Assembly (NCBI GenBank): GCA_002408385.1 | Contig: DHSB01000176.1 | Coordinates: 1-35,808, forward strand | Direction of reading: 5' to 3' | DNA from: Myxococcales bacterium UBA5297 | GTDB lineage: Bacteria > Myxococcota > Myxococcia > Myxococcales > UBA5297 | Length of the DNA: 35,808 nt | Shown here: one piece after another, positions 9,014-17,566 of the stretch | Numbering within the stretch: position 1 is the first letter of the stretch | Layout: each line of letters opens with the position of its first letter | The notes under the pieces: model-generated | Seen by the model: only the letters and a program-made list of their open reading frames with translations | Told to the model about the DNA's origin: nothing | The model's database searches: none | Program-made: the position numbers and the translations under genes

Positions 9014-9763
9014 TCAAGGCGCAGGGAGTGTCATGCCGCGCTCGGCGAGCTCCTGCTCGAGCGTGAGCCAGCCGGTCGTGCCATACGGCGGCCTGGGCGA
9101 CGGCTTGATCTCCCAGCCCTCCTTGCGCGCGACCTTTTCGAGATCGGGGTGAGGGTGGACCGCCCAGGTGACGTCGCGCGCCAGGCGCATCATCGCCTCG
9201 TCGAGCCGGGCGTTGCCCGCGGCGAACTGGATGGGCCCGCGCCAGAGGCTGCTCACCTTCTCGGCCTTGCCTTCGCCAGCGCAGCTTATTCCGCTGTGGC
9301 GGCCGGTGAGCACGCCGTTCGGGTCGATCTCGAAGTCCATGCCGACGATCTTCTGAACGGGCAGCCGATCGAGCAGCGGGAAGAGCAGGTCGGTCGGCGA
9401 GCCGGTGACGACCCAGATCTCGAAGCCACTGGCGGCCAAGTGGTGCAGCACCTCGACCGGCTGCTCGATGTAGTCGAGCTTCATGAACTCGTTCCAGTAG
9501 GCGTTCACGTGGCGCGTCAGGTCCGCGGCGCGCATGCCTTCGTAGAACGTGAGCAGGTAGCGACAGCCCGCCGGCGCATCCTCGGCATAGATGCGCTTGT
9601 AGTCGGCCCACCTGTGCCCGGTGCGGATGCGGCCGGTGCCGATCATCCAGACCGTGCAGTCGTCGGCGATGTCGTTCTCCCAGAGCGTGCCGTCGGCGTC
9701 GAAGAGGGCGAGCCGGGGCTCGTCGAGCATCTGGATGCGGTCGAGGAAGCTGGGGAGCGCCAA
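9014..9763 (-). CDS. HAD-superfamily phosphatase (PSP-like, subclass IB)
   Basis: A 249-residue predicted phosphohydrolase. Motif I is DADGT (nucleophile Asp22, acid/base Asp24), motif II VVTGSP (Thr120), motif III GKAEK (Lys166 or 169), and motif IV GNARLD, where Asn184 stands in place of the more usual Asp and Asp188 is kept. The helical cap between motifs I and II fits phosphoserine-phosphatase-like members. The TTG at 9763 is used because GGAG lies about eight bases upstream; the alternative ATG at 9730 would still keep motif I. The substrate is unknown. Confidence 0.85.
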   Translation of the reverse strand: MALPSFLDRIQMLDEPRLALFDADGTLWENDIADDCTVWMIGTGRIRTGHRWADYKRIYAEDAPAGCRYLLTFYEGMRAADLTRHVNAYWNEFMKLDYIEQPVEVLHHLAASGFEIWVVTGSPTDLLFPLLDRLPVQKIVGMDFEIDPNGVLTGRHSGISCAGEGKAEKVSSLWRGPIQFAAGNARLDEAMMRLARDVTWAVHPHPDLEKVARKEGWEIKPSPRPPYGTTGWLTLEQELAERGMTLPAP

Positions 9764-10032
9764 GGTGTCTTCTCCGAGGTTGCGGGGGCGCGACAGACTA
9801 GCCGAGGCGGAGCCTGGCTGCCACGCGGCATCGAGGCGCGCTCCCGGGGCGCTTCGGGCGCCTCCCGCGGGCGCGCTCGACGGGCGGAGGCCGGCCGGTC
9901 AAGCGGTGGCCCGAAGGGCCGGCGGCCGCGGGGATGGCGATTCGCGCAGTCAGCGCGCTTCGGCCGCTTCGTAACCATTCACCCGCGCGCGCGTCTCGTC
10001 AGGGCAGCGAGTGAACGCAACCCGGAGGCCTG

Positions 10033-11178
10033 ATGGAACGTGACCTGCGCAGCCTCGGCGGTGAGCTCGAGAGCTACCCTGTCCTCGAGCTCGTCCCGCT
10101 GCTTGCCGAGCGCCAAGCGACCGGCCTGCTCACCCTCGAGCGCGGCGCGCTTCGTCGCTCGTTCGACCTGTCGAAGGGCGCGGTGGTGCGGGCTTCGAGC
10201 TCGGAGCCGCGCGAGTACCTCGGGCAGATGATGGTCGACTACGGCATGGTCTCGAGCCACGAGGCGGCCAGCGCCTTCTGGGACCAGGAGGCCAAGCGGG
10301 TGCTGCTCGGCAAGGTGCTGCCGATGCGCGGCGCGCTCGACGAGCCGCGCGTGCGCGAGGCGCTGCTGCTCAAGATCCGCGAGAGCCTGCTCGACTGCTA
10401 TCGCTGGACGCACGGCACCTACCTCTTCGAGCCGGGCGAGGTCGCCGAGGCGCGGGGGCTCGAGGTCGCGGTGCGGCTGAGCGAGCTGCATCGCGAGGCG
10501 CTGCACCGGGCGCGCGAGTGGCGCAGGTTTCGCAAGCTCTTCCCTTCGCCGGAGGCAAAGCTGCTCGCCGTGGACGGGAAGCACGGGCACGCGGTCCAGC
10601 CGGACGAGGAGATCATCGTCGAGCTTGCGCGCGAGGGGCTGACGGTCCGCAAGGCGCTCGACGCCTTTCGCGACGGCGAGTATCGCGCCTATCGCCGCCT
10701 CGCCGGGCTGGTCGACAAGGGGTTCCTGGAGGTCGTGCCGGCGCAAGACGTGCCGCCGAGCGATCGCGAGCTGGCGCGCGACAGGCTCGAGCTGGCCAAG
10801 CGGCTGCTCGCTATTGGCCGGCCGGCCGAGGCGGTGACCCTGGCGACCCTGGCCTCGGCGGGCATGCCCTCGCGTGTCGCCTCGGTCGTGCTGCGCGACG
10901 CGCGGGTCGAGCTGGCCCTCCGACTCGCCGACGAGCTGCTCTCGGCCGAGGGCGTTCCCCACATCGGCCCGGACGCGCACGAGCTCGGCCGGCTCGACCT
11001 GCCGCCGGCCGAGCGCTACCTGCTCCTTCGAATCGACCAGACGCACAACCTGCGGCAGACCGTGCGCGAGGCGCCGATGGGCGAGCTCGAGGCGCTGCGC
11101 ATCCTCCAGCGGTTCGTCGAGGAGGGCATCCTCGTGTTTCGCGAGGAGGTGCCCGCGAAGCGAGCGGCCGCCAAGTAG
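10033..11178 (+). CDS. DUF4388 domain regulatory protein
   Basis: A 381-residue cytoplasmic protein whose N-terminal 100 residues match the DUF4388 pattern common in deltaproteobacteria: GELESYPVLELVPLLAERQATGLLTLERG, then KGAVVRASSSEPREYLGQMMVDYGMVS. The rest is mainly helical, with winged-helix-like pieces (VRKALDAFRDGEYRAYRRLAGLVDKGFLEVV). The domain is often found beside signalling modules, and no enzyme activity is known. CGGAGG lies just before the ATG. It is divergent from the HAD phosphatase; the 269-base gap between them has GC-rich inverted pieces only. Confidence 0.8.
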   Translation: MERDLRSLGGELESYPVLELVPLLAERQATGLLTLERGALRRSFDLSKGAVVRASSSEPREYLGQMMVDYGMVSSHEAASAFWDQEAKRVLLGKVLPMRGALDEPRVREALLLKIRESLLDCYRWTHGTYLFEPGEVAEARGLEVAVRLSELHREALHRAREWRRFRKLFPSPEAKLLAVDGKHGHAVQPDEEIIVELAREGLTVRKALDAFRDGEYRAYRRLAGLVDKGFLEVVPAQDVPPSDRELARDRLELAKRLLAIGRPAEAVTLATLASAGMPSRVASVVLRDARVELALRLADELLSAEGVPHIGPDAHELGRLDLPPAERYLLLRIDQTHNLRQTVREAPMGELEALRILQRFVEEGILVFREEVPAKRAAAK

Positions 11179-11561
11179 CGGGGCGTCTCGGATGGTTGGG
11201 GCGCAAAAGAGGCGTCGGGAAGTCACCCCGACCTCGGCTCGCCCCCTCCGGTCGGCCCGAGCCCCTCGACGGGCTCGGGGCAGGCGGAGTCGGGCCCGTA
11301 ACGGTCGCCCGGATCCCTCTCGTCGGTCCTCCCGCCCGGCTGTGATTTGAACCAAGAGCCACCACGAGCGTCGTGCGGAGCGCCGTCGTCCCGGCAGCCT
11401 GCGTGCGCGGATGAAGAAGAGGGGCAGAAGCGAGGTTGAGAAGGGTTCTCTCGACGGAGCTTCAGCGTCCAGTCCGCTGTTGGTTCACGAGTCGCAGCCG
11501 GGCGAGGGCCCGGTGCGATCTTGGCTCCGTCCGACAACGCTCGAAGCGTTCTTCGACAGAC
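11179..11561. other. Convergent intergenic stretch with a strong hairpin
   Basis: No gene is supported. It lies between two converging genes and contains the perfect hairpin at 11256-11279. A 20-base string, GAAGAGGGGCAGAAGCGAGG, at 11416-11435 recurs with one base missing at 12150-12168, on the other side of the VIT1/CCC1 gene. Confidence 0.5.
11256..11279. terminator. Perfect palindromic hairpin (PEPVEG-type REP)
   Basis: CCCGAGCCC (11256-11264) pairs with GGGCTCGGG (11271-11279) around a six-base loop. Read in one minus frame it gives the string CPEPVEG, which is typical of a very widespread class of intergenic palindromes. A bidirectional terminator role fits its place between converging genes; there is no T-run. 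Confidence 0.6.
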
Positions 11562-12113
11562 CTAGAGCCGAGCCACCAGCAGCTCGGCGACCCAGCCGAC
11601 CAGGTACGCGCTCAGCGCGGCGGCCAGGGCGACGCCCACCATCTGCAGCGCCTCCTTCCAGGCTGGCTCCTGGACGTACCGGGAGCGGGCTCCGCCGACG
11701 AAGCCGAGAGTGACTATCGACATCCCGAGCGCCACCAGGAACAAAAGCGGGCCCGGCGGCAGTGGAGTCAGGAAGGCGAAGAGGGGCACGGATCCCGAGG
11801 CGACGAACGCGAGGATGGTCGCGGTCCCATGGCGCCAGGGCTTCTCGAGCTGGATGGAGACGTGCGTCTGCTCGAGCTCCGAGCGAAGGGCGAGGTAGTT
11901 GCTCGTCCCCATCGAGATGCCGTCGGCGATCAGATTGGCCAGACCGAGGATGATGCCGACCTCGCGGGAGAACGACGCGCCGGAGGCGCCGGCGATGACC
12001 GCCAGCGTGGTGATCACCCCGTCGTTGGCGCCGTAGACGATGTCCCGCAGGTAGTGGCCGAGCCCGGTCGGCGGACGGCCTTCCTTGTCCGGGCTCCTGT
12101 CGCCGTGCGCCAC
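11562..12113 (-). CDS. VIT1/CCC1 family iron/manganese transporter-like membrane protein
   Basis: A 183-residue protein with about five membrane helices. It carries the family start RDIVYGANDGVITTLAVIAGASGA and the LADGISM-like segment (here LIADGISMGTSNYLA). Family members move Fe2+ or Mn2+ out of the cytoplasm. The frame is open 49 codons further upstream, but GTG at 12113 is chosen because AGGAGG lies eight bases before it and homology starts soon after. The cytosolic metal-binding segment between helices 2 and 3 is short (ELEQTHVSIQLEKPWRHG), so this is a compact member. Confidence 0.85.
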   Translation of the reverse strand: MAHGDRSPDKEGRPPTGLGHYLRDIVYGANDGVITTLAVIAGASGASFSREVGIILGLANLIADGISMGTSNYLALRSELEQTHVSIQLEKPWRHGTATILAFVASGSVPLFAFLTPLPPGPLLFLVALGMSIVTLGFVGGARSRYVQEPAWKEALQMVGVALAAALSAYLVGWVAELLVARL

Positions 12114-12216
12114 TCGCCTTGCCTCCTCGTCGCCCCCTCCGCGAAAGGTGAAGAGGGGCAGAGCGAGGGGGAAGGCGAGCGGGCTTCTGCTGCCAACGGG
12201 CCCCGACTCCGCTGCG

Positions 12217-12804
12217 TCAGTGGGCCAGCAGATCGCCGACGGAAACCTCGAAGCCGGCAAGCACGGAGCTTACGGCGCGACCGGTAGGTCCGGACACCGT
12301 TCCCTCGTCGAAGCGCCCACCGACGAGGCCAAAGACCGTCACCTCGCGGGGAGCGCCAGTCGACGAGCCAGTACTCGCGGACTCCGTTGCGCTCGTAGAT
12401 GGCCTTCTTCTCACCGCGGTCGCGCGAGGCCGTCAGCTCCGAGGCGATCTCGACCACGAGATCCGGCACCACTTTCAAGAAGCGGCCAGGCGTGGGGTTG
12501 TCTGGGACCACCGCTCGCCTGAGAGGAAGCTGACATCGGGTTCCCCGGTGTCTCCAGAGGGCAGCTCGAACCCCTGGCTGGAGCCGAATACCTCGCCAAG
12601 CCGGTTGTCGGCGGCGTAGTTACCAAGCAGCCTTTGGAAACGGCCTTCTATCCAGCCGTGCGGGTGTCCTGCCGGAGGCGTCATCACGACCCTGCCGTTG
12701 AGGAGCTCGTAGCGATGGTCGTCCGAGCGCGCTCGCTTCTCGACCCAGCCGGCGAACTCCGACTGGCCCATCGACTGAGTCGACTCGAAACTCAATTCGC
12801 GCAT
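12217..12804 (-). pseudogene. Frameshifted Uma2 (DUF820) family nuclease
   Basis: Three consecutive reading frames together give one Uma2-type restriction-fold protein. The first is 12804 to about 12510 (YELLNGRVVMTPPAGHPHG, GEPDVSFLSGERW). The second runs to about 12350 (PGRFLKVVPDLVVEIAS, AIYERNGVREYWLVDWR). The third reaches the stop at 12217 (REVTVFGLVGGRF, LAGFEVSVGDLLA). Adding one G after the TGG codon near 12510 and one C in the CCCC run near 12350 restores a continuous protein. The core catalytic pattern E-PD-VVE is present. It is either decayed or affected by two single-base consensus errors. No good ribosome site precedes 12804. Confidence 0.85.
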
Positions 12805-13108
12805 GGCTCAAAAGTATTGCCGCGGGGCGATTTCGAGCCCTGGCGGCCACAGCTCGAGGGCGCGACGGCGTCACCGGCCTCCTGAACAGGAGGCTCGTCG
12901 CTGTCGCGGCAGACGCGTGGCGCCCGCGGGGAGCGCTGGGCGTGCCGACGAGAGGTAGGGCAGGTCGCTGAAAAAGGGCGGCGCTGGCCCGCCCACTCTG
13001 TCCGCGCGCCGTGCCAAGCGGCCTTGAACCCCAACTCGTCGAGCGGCTAGCGTCTCGGGAGGACCTTTGGCGCATTTCACGCGTTCCAAAGGTGCAAAGG
13101 GGACTGTG
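12805..13108. other. Divergent intergenic stretch
   Basis: It separates the minus-strand Uma2 relic from the plus-strand FecR-like gene. No repeat, RNA gene or further coding region is recognised. Promoters for the downstream FecR-cyclase pair should lie here, but no hexamer pair stands out. Confidence 0.4.
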
Positions 13109-14068
13109 ATGACCAGCCGAGCCACGCTTGCCGCCCTTCTACTCAGCCTCTGGTGCTGCAAGGCCAGCGAAGCCGGTCCTGCTGGCGTTCGGCCCCCGGA
13201 GGCCGGACCGCTGCGCGACGGCGTCGCTTACGTACTCCTCGTCGAAGGCGATGCCCGGGTCCATGCGGCGGGCGGGCAGTTCGCGGCACGGAAGGGCTTT
13301 CGGCTCGACCGCTCGGACGAGCTCGAGGTCGGTCTCGGCGGCCTGCTCCTCGTCGAGCTGAAAAACGGCTACCTCGTGCGCGTCGACGAGGACCTGCGCT
13401 TGCCGGTGCGCGACATCATCCTGCTCGACGCGCCTCGGCCGGAGGAGAGCCTCGAGGCTCAGCTAGCGAGGCTCCTGACGGCCGAGGAGCGCAGGCAGTT
13501 TCCCGAGCGGATAGTCGGATTCCACGCTCGGGTCGCGGGCGCCGAGTCGGTGGGCGCGCTTCCGCAGAGGAAGGCGCAGACAAGACCCGGGATAGCGTCC
13601 GCGGGTGTCCAGGGGCCTCCGCCGGCGCCCACAACGATGCGCAGGAGGCAGCTCGCGACAGAGCGCTTCGAGGAGCCGGTCGAAGCGAGGTCTGTTGTCG
13701 CGAAGAGAAGGGAGGTCGCCGGCGCTGACTCGGTCGTGGTCCAGGAGGAGCGCGAGGTCGCCTCCGTGTCCTGGGCGGTGCTGGAGAACGGGCGCGCCCA
13801 GAGGCGCGACGGCCCGCTGCCGGTGCCGGTTGCCGAGGCGCTCGCGGGCGAGCTCGGCGAATGCCTGCGGCGGACGGCGCCAGGGTTGCCCTCGAGGCCT
13901 GCGTCGCTGCAGCTCCTGCTGCGCGTGAAGGAGGGCAAGGTCGTGCGCGTCGCGCTCGGCCAGGGGCTGCCGGTGCCCGAGTGCGCGCGCAGCCTCGAGG
14001 GCACCGCGCTGGTCGTGCCGGGCGGGGCCAAGTTCTCGTGGATCGCGGTCGAGGTTCCGTTGAGGTGA
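13109..14068 (+). CDS. Secreted FecR-like protein with an AgmX/PglI-like C-terminus
   Basis: A 319-residue exported protein. The start at 13109 has AAGGGG six bases upstream; a TTG at 13067 with its own GGAGG is an alternative. A hydrophobic signal (ALLLSLWCCKASEA) is followed by a FecR-like segment (YVLLVEGDARVHAAGG, then LLVELKNGYLVRVDEDLRL). A charged, low-complexity middle (about 130-220) leads to a C-terminal domain (LLLRVKEGKVVRVALG, then VPECARSL) resembling the AgmX/PglI C-terminal family of myxobacteria. FecR-like sensors are often found beside CHASE2 cyclases. The stop overlaps the cyclase start by four bases, so the two are translationally coupled and probably form one sensory unit. 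Confidence 0.78.
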   Translation: MTSRATLAALLLSLWCCKASEAGPAGVRPPEAGPLRDGVAYVLLVEGDARVHAAGGQFAARKGFRLDRSDELEVGLGGLLLVELKNGYLVRVDEDLRLPVRDIILLDAPRPEESLEAQLARLLTAEERRQFPERIVGFHARVAGAESVGALPQRKAQTRPGIASAGVQGPPPAPTTMRRRQLATERFEEPVEARSVVAKRREVAGADSVVVQEEREVASVSWAVLENGRAQRRDGPLPVPVAEALAGELGECLRRTAPGLPSRPASLQLLLRVKEGKVVRVALGQGLPVPECARSLEGTALVVPGGAKFSWIAVEVPLR

Positions 14069-16269
14069 AGGCGCTTCGACACCCGGTCGTGGGCGGGCTG
14101 CTCGCCTCGCTCGCCCTCGCCGCGGCCGTGACCGGGCACCGGGTCGGTGCCTACGCTCTTCCCGGGTTCGAGCGGCTCGAGCTCTGGTCGCTCGACCTGC
14201 GGTTCGCGCTCCGCGGCCCTCGCGCGCCCGGACCCGAGACGGTCATCCTCGCCTACGACGATCGCACCTACGCCGCGGACCCCGGGCTCTGGGAGCGTCG
14301 CGCGGGGTGGGCGAAGGTGGTGCGCGCGGCCCGCGAGGCCGGCGCTCGGGTCATCGCCATCGACGCGCTCTTCAGCCGCGCCGAACAGCTCTTGCCCGCC
14401 GAGCTCCGCGACGAGATCGCCGGCTACGTGGCCCGGCAGCCCGAGCCCTCGACCGAGGCCGCGGACGGCCTCGTCAGGCGCGTCCACGGTGAGCTGCAGG
14501 GCGACGCCGAGCTCGCCCGCGCGTTCGAAGAGGCCGGTAACGTGCAGCTCATCCTGCACCTCGGGACGGCGGACGGGGCTCGCGATCGCGATCCCGCCTT
14601 CGCCCGCGCGCGCTACGGACAGAGCACGCTGCGCGCCCGCCCGCCGCGGCAGGCGAACGAGGTGCTCGCCTCGCTCCCGGAGCTGAACCGGCGCTCGCTC
14701 GCGCTCGGCTACGCCACCGTGCACGAGGACGAGACCCACACGGTGCGTCAGTTCGAGCTCGCCCGGCTCTTCGAGAAGGGCGTCTTCGCGCCGATGCCGG
14801 TCCACGCCGTCGCGCGCTTCCTCGACGTGCCGCGGGCCCAGCTCGCCTACCTCGGGGCGCTCGGCCAGGTGCGCATCGGAGAGCGGCAGATCGCGCTCGA
14901 CCAGGACGACGCGGTCTGGCTCAACTTCCGCGGCCCGGCCGGCAGCTTCCCGACGGTCCCGGTCATCGACCTGATGGAAGGGCGCCTGCCCGCCGGCGCG
15001 CTCGAGGACAAGATCGTCCTGCTCGGCATGACCCACCTCGGGCAAGACCGGGTGCGCACGCCGTTCTCGAGCGCGGTCCCAGGGGTGGAGATCCAGGCGA
15101 CGCTCGTCGACAACCTCTTGCGCGGTGATCCGCTGCGGCGGACGGGCTGGTGGACCGACGGGCTGTTGTGCCTGCTCGTCGGCTTGCTCGTCTCGCTCTC
15201 CTTCTGGCCGCGGCTCGTCGCCTCACCGCCGCTTCAGGCGCTCGCCGCGCTCTTCGTCGTCGGGGCGTACCTGTCGACCTCCGGGTGGCTCTTCGCCGCG
15301 CGCGATCTCTGGGCGCCCTGGCTCGGCCCTGGGCTCGCCTTTGCGCTGGCCGGCGCCGTCTGCCTGACGCAGTCCTATCTCGGCGAAGGCCGGCAGCGCC
15401 GGCGCCTGCGCAAGGCGTTCGCCCACTACCTGGGCGACGAGGTCATCGGCGAGCTTCTCGAAAACCCGAGGATGCTCGCCCCCGGCGGCGAGCGGCGCGA
15501 GCTGAGCGTGCTCTTCTCCGACATCCGGGACTTCACGACCTACTCGGAGCGGCTCTCGCCCGAGCAGATCGTCGCCTTCCTCAACACCTACCTGACGCCG
15601 ATGACGCGGGCGGTGCTCGGCACGCAGGGCTATCTCGACAAGTACATCGGCGACGCGATCATGGCCGTCTTCGGGGCGCCGGTGCCGCGCGCCGAGCACG
15701 CCCCGCAGGCGCTCGACTGCGCGCTGCGCATGCACCGCGAGCTCGACACCCTGCGCCCCGAGGCCGCTCGGCTCGGCATCGATCTGCGTATCGGCGTGGG
15801 GGTCAACACCGGCGAGGTGATCGTCGGCAACATGGGCGCCGAGGAGCGCTTCGACTACACCGTCGCGGGCGACTCGGTGAACCTGGCCTCCAGGCTCGAG
15901 GGCCTGACCAAGGTCTACGGCGTCTTCTGCCTCGTGGGCGAGCGCACCCGGCGCGCGGCGGGGGCCCGCTTCTGCTTTCGCGAGGTCGACCTCGTCCAGG
16001 TCAAGGGCAAGAGCCAGCCGGTGGCCATCTATGAGCTGCTCGGCGGCGGCGAGCACCCGGTGGCGAGCTACGGTCAGCTCGATCTCTTCGAGCGCGGGGT
16101 CGAGAGGTGGAGGGCTGGGGCCTTCGCCGAGGCACACGCGGCCTTCCTCGCCTTCCTCGAAGCGAATCCCGGCGACCCTGTCTCCAGGCTCTACCTCGAG
16201 CGGCTCGACGCGCTGGGCCGAACCTGCCCGCCGGGCTGGACGGGCGTCTTCGTTCACGTGAACAAGTAG
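14065..16269 (+). CDS. CHASE2-domain class III adenylate cyclase
   Basis: A membrane-bound sensor cyclase of 734 residues making cyclic AMP. One N-terminal helix (about 8-28) leads to an extracytoplasmic CHASE2 domain (about 35-350), three membrane helices (about 365-438), and the catalytic domain (about 475-650). Metal residues are Asp486 in FSDIRDF and Asp530 in YIGDAIMA. Lys526 is the adenine-specifying residue and Thr599 sits where class IIIa enzymes have Asp, so class IIIb; Asn606 and Arg610 are the transition-state pair. A short TPR-like tail follows. The GTG at 14065 gives a GTGA overlap with the FecR-like gene; an open frame continues upstream but is antisense noise. Confidence 0.92.
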   Translation: MKALRHPVVGGLLASLALAAAVTGHRVGAYALPGFERLELWSLDLRFALRGPRAPGPETVILAYDDRTYAADPGLWERRAGWAKVVRAAREAGARVIAIDALFSRAEQLLPAELRDEIAGYVARQPEPSTEAADGLVRRVHGELQGDAELARAFEEAGNVQLILHLGTADGARDRDPAFARARYGQSTLRARPPRQANEVLASLPELNRRSLALGYATVHEDETHTVRQFELARLFEKGVFAPMPVHAVARFLDVPRAQLAYLGALGQVRIGERQIALDQDDAVWLNFRGPAGSFPTVPVIDLMEGRLPAGALEDKIVLLGMTHLGQDRVRTPFSSAVPGVEIQATLVDNLLRGDPLRRTGWWTDGLLCLLVGLLVSLSFWPRLVASPPLQALAALFVVGAYLSTSGWLFAARDLWAPWLGPGLAFALAGAVCLTQSYLGEGRQRRRLRKAFAHYLGDEVIGELLENPRMLAPGGERRELSVLFSDIRDFTTYSERLSPEQIVAFLNTYLTPMTRAVLGTQGYLDKYIGDAIMAVFGAPVPRAEHAPQALDCALRMHRELDTLRPEAARLGIDLRIGVGVNTGEVIVGNMGAEERFDYTVAGDSVNLASRLEGLTKVYGVFCLVGERTRRAAGARFCFREVDLVQVKGKSQPVAIYELLGGGEHPVASYGQLDLFERGVERWRAGAFAEAHAAFLAFLEANPGDPVSRLYLERLDALGRTCPPGWTGVFVHVNK

Positions 16270-16805
16270 CCGGCGGGCTGGCGCCGCCCAGGACTCCCGG
16301 TGGGCCTGCCAGCGCCTCTTTCCGCGTACGTCAATTCGCCCGGCGCGACGACCCTTGGCCGAGCCGCCCCCGCCCCCGCGCTTTCGCGAGCAGTCGCCCG
16401 CGAGCGCGGGTCGTCCCGACTGGCCTCGCAAAGGGCAGCCGATGCGGGGGGAATCGCGCTCCTCCCTTTCGGAAGCTCCCCTCCGGCCACGGAGGATTCG
16501 AAAAAAAGCCAGTGGTCGCGGCAGGTTGGAGCGCCCGATCGAAGCCTCGGGAAGGTGCCTGTGGAGCGCTGGGATGGCCCGGGAGCGGCCGTTCGACTGT
16601 CAGCCCCATTGAAGCAAGCCTGGCGACCCCAAATCGCTCTACGGGCCAGCCAGGGGCCTTCCCGGGCCGATCGGGCTCCTGGAAACCCGCCGAAGAGGCC
16701 TCGCGGGCGGCCGTAGCCGTCGCAGTGACGCGGCGCGTCGGAGGGGTGTCGAGTCGCGGGTCTGCCTTCCTTGCTGCCCGCCGCAGGCTATCGCAGCGGC
16801 GCGAG
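16270..16805. other. Convergent intergenic stretch, 536 bases
   Basis: It lies between the cyclase gene and the end of the phosphoesterase gene. Open frames on both strands have no ribosome site and no known domain. Some GC-rich inverted pieces are present (for example GCGCTTTCGCG near 16379 against CGCGAGCGCG near 16402). No RNA gene or mobile element is recognised. Confidence 0.45.
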
Positions 16806-17566
16806 CTAGCGGCCAGGGTCGCCTTTGCGAACCGAGAGAAGACGCCGCTCTGGCGCCAGCACGGCGAACAGCTCGCCGCTCGCGTCCACCTCGGCCGAGA
16901 GGCAGATGCGCCAGCGATCGGCAAAGTGCGGGGCGTGTCGGTGGCCTGAGACGCGCAGGCCGGGCCGCTTCGTATGGCCGCTGACGACGATCTTGCCCCA
17001 GTCGGCGAGCTGACCGTCGCGAGCCCCTTGTCGCGCAACTGCGGGTGCAGATGGAAGGGCGGCAAGAGGACTCGTTTGCCCAGGTCTTCGAGCTGCGGGC
17101 GCAGGGGTTTCGGCAACAGGCCGGCGTGGACGAAGAGGTAGTCCTCGGTCTCGAAGCTCCAGGGCAGGGCCTGGAGGAAGTCCCGATGCGCCTTCGGCAT
17201 CCGCCCGGCGAGCGAGTTTGCGTCGTGTGCGCCGAAGGCCCGATCGGTGCCCTGGCCGATGTTCCAGTAGTTGCGGTGCATCCTCTCGAACCATCCCTGA
17301 TCGGGCGGGCCACCCTCCCAGCCGACCGCGCGCAGGAGGGCAAGGTCGTGGTTGCCCATGATCGGGGAGAAAAGGCCCGGCCGGGTCGACTTCAGCTCGA
17401 GGAGCCGGTCGAGCAGCTCGGGGACCTCCGGGCCGTTGTCCGCATAGTCGCCCAGGGTGACCAAGTCGTAGCCGTCGCCGAGCAGCTCGTCGAAGCGCGA
17501 GAGGAGCCGGTCGAACAGGCTGCGGTGTCCGTGCAGGTCGGCAACCGCGACGAGAGGGCGGCTCAT
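16806..17566 (-). pseudogene. Calcineurin-like metallophosphoesterase with one frameshift
   Basis: A PPP-type serine/threonine phosphatase or ApaH-like hydrolase. The first frame starts at the ATG at 17566 and shows the whole N-terminal metal site: ADLHGH, LGDYADNG, MGNHD, then FVHAGLLP. After QLRDKGLATVSS the homology moves to another frame (DWGKIVVSGHTK, then LSAEVDASGELFAVL) and ends at the stop at 16806. One base seems missing near 17002-17005 in TCGCCGACTGG; restoring it gives a protein of about 253 residues with the last metal motif SGHT. The ATG overlaps the stop of the ADP-ribosylglycohydrolase gene (ATGA), so the pair is an operon. Either a true mutation or a consensus error. Confidence 0.85.

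Noticed and set aside
11416..12168. Short direct repeats flanking the VIT1/CCC1 gene as signs of transposition
   Set aside because: The two 19-20 base strings are not at the gene ends, there are no terminal inverted repeats and no transposase, and purine-rich strings can recur by chance.
13459..15045. Minus-strand open frame of 528 residues opposite the FecR-like and cyclase genes
   Set aside because: It is antisense to two genes with clear motifs and shows only low-complexity composition.
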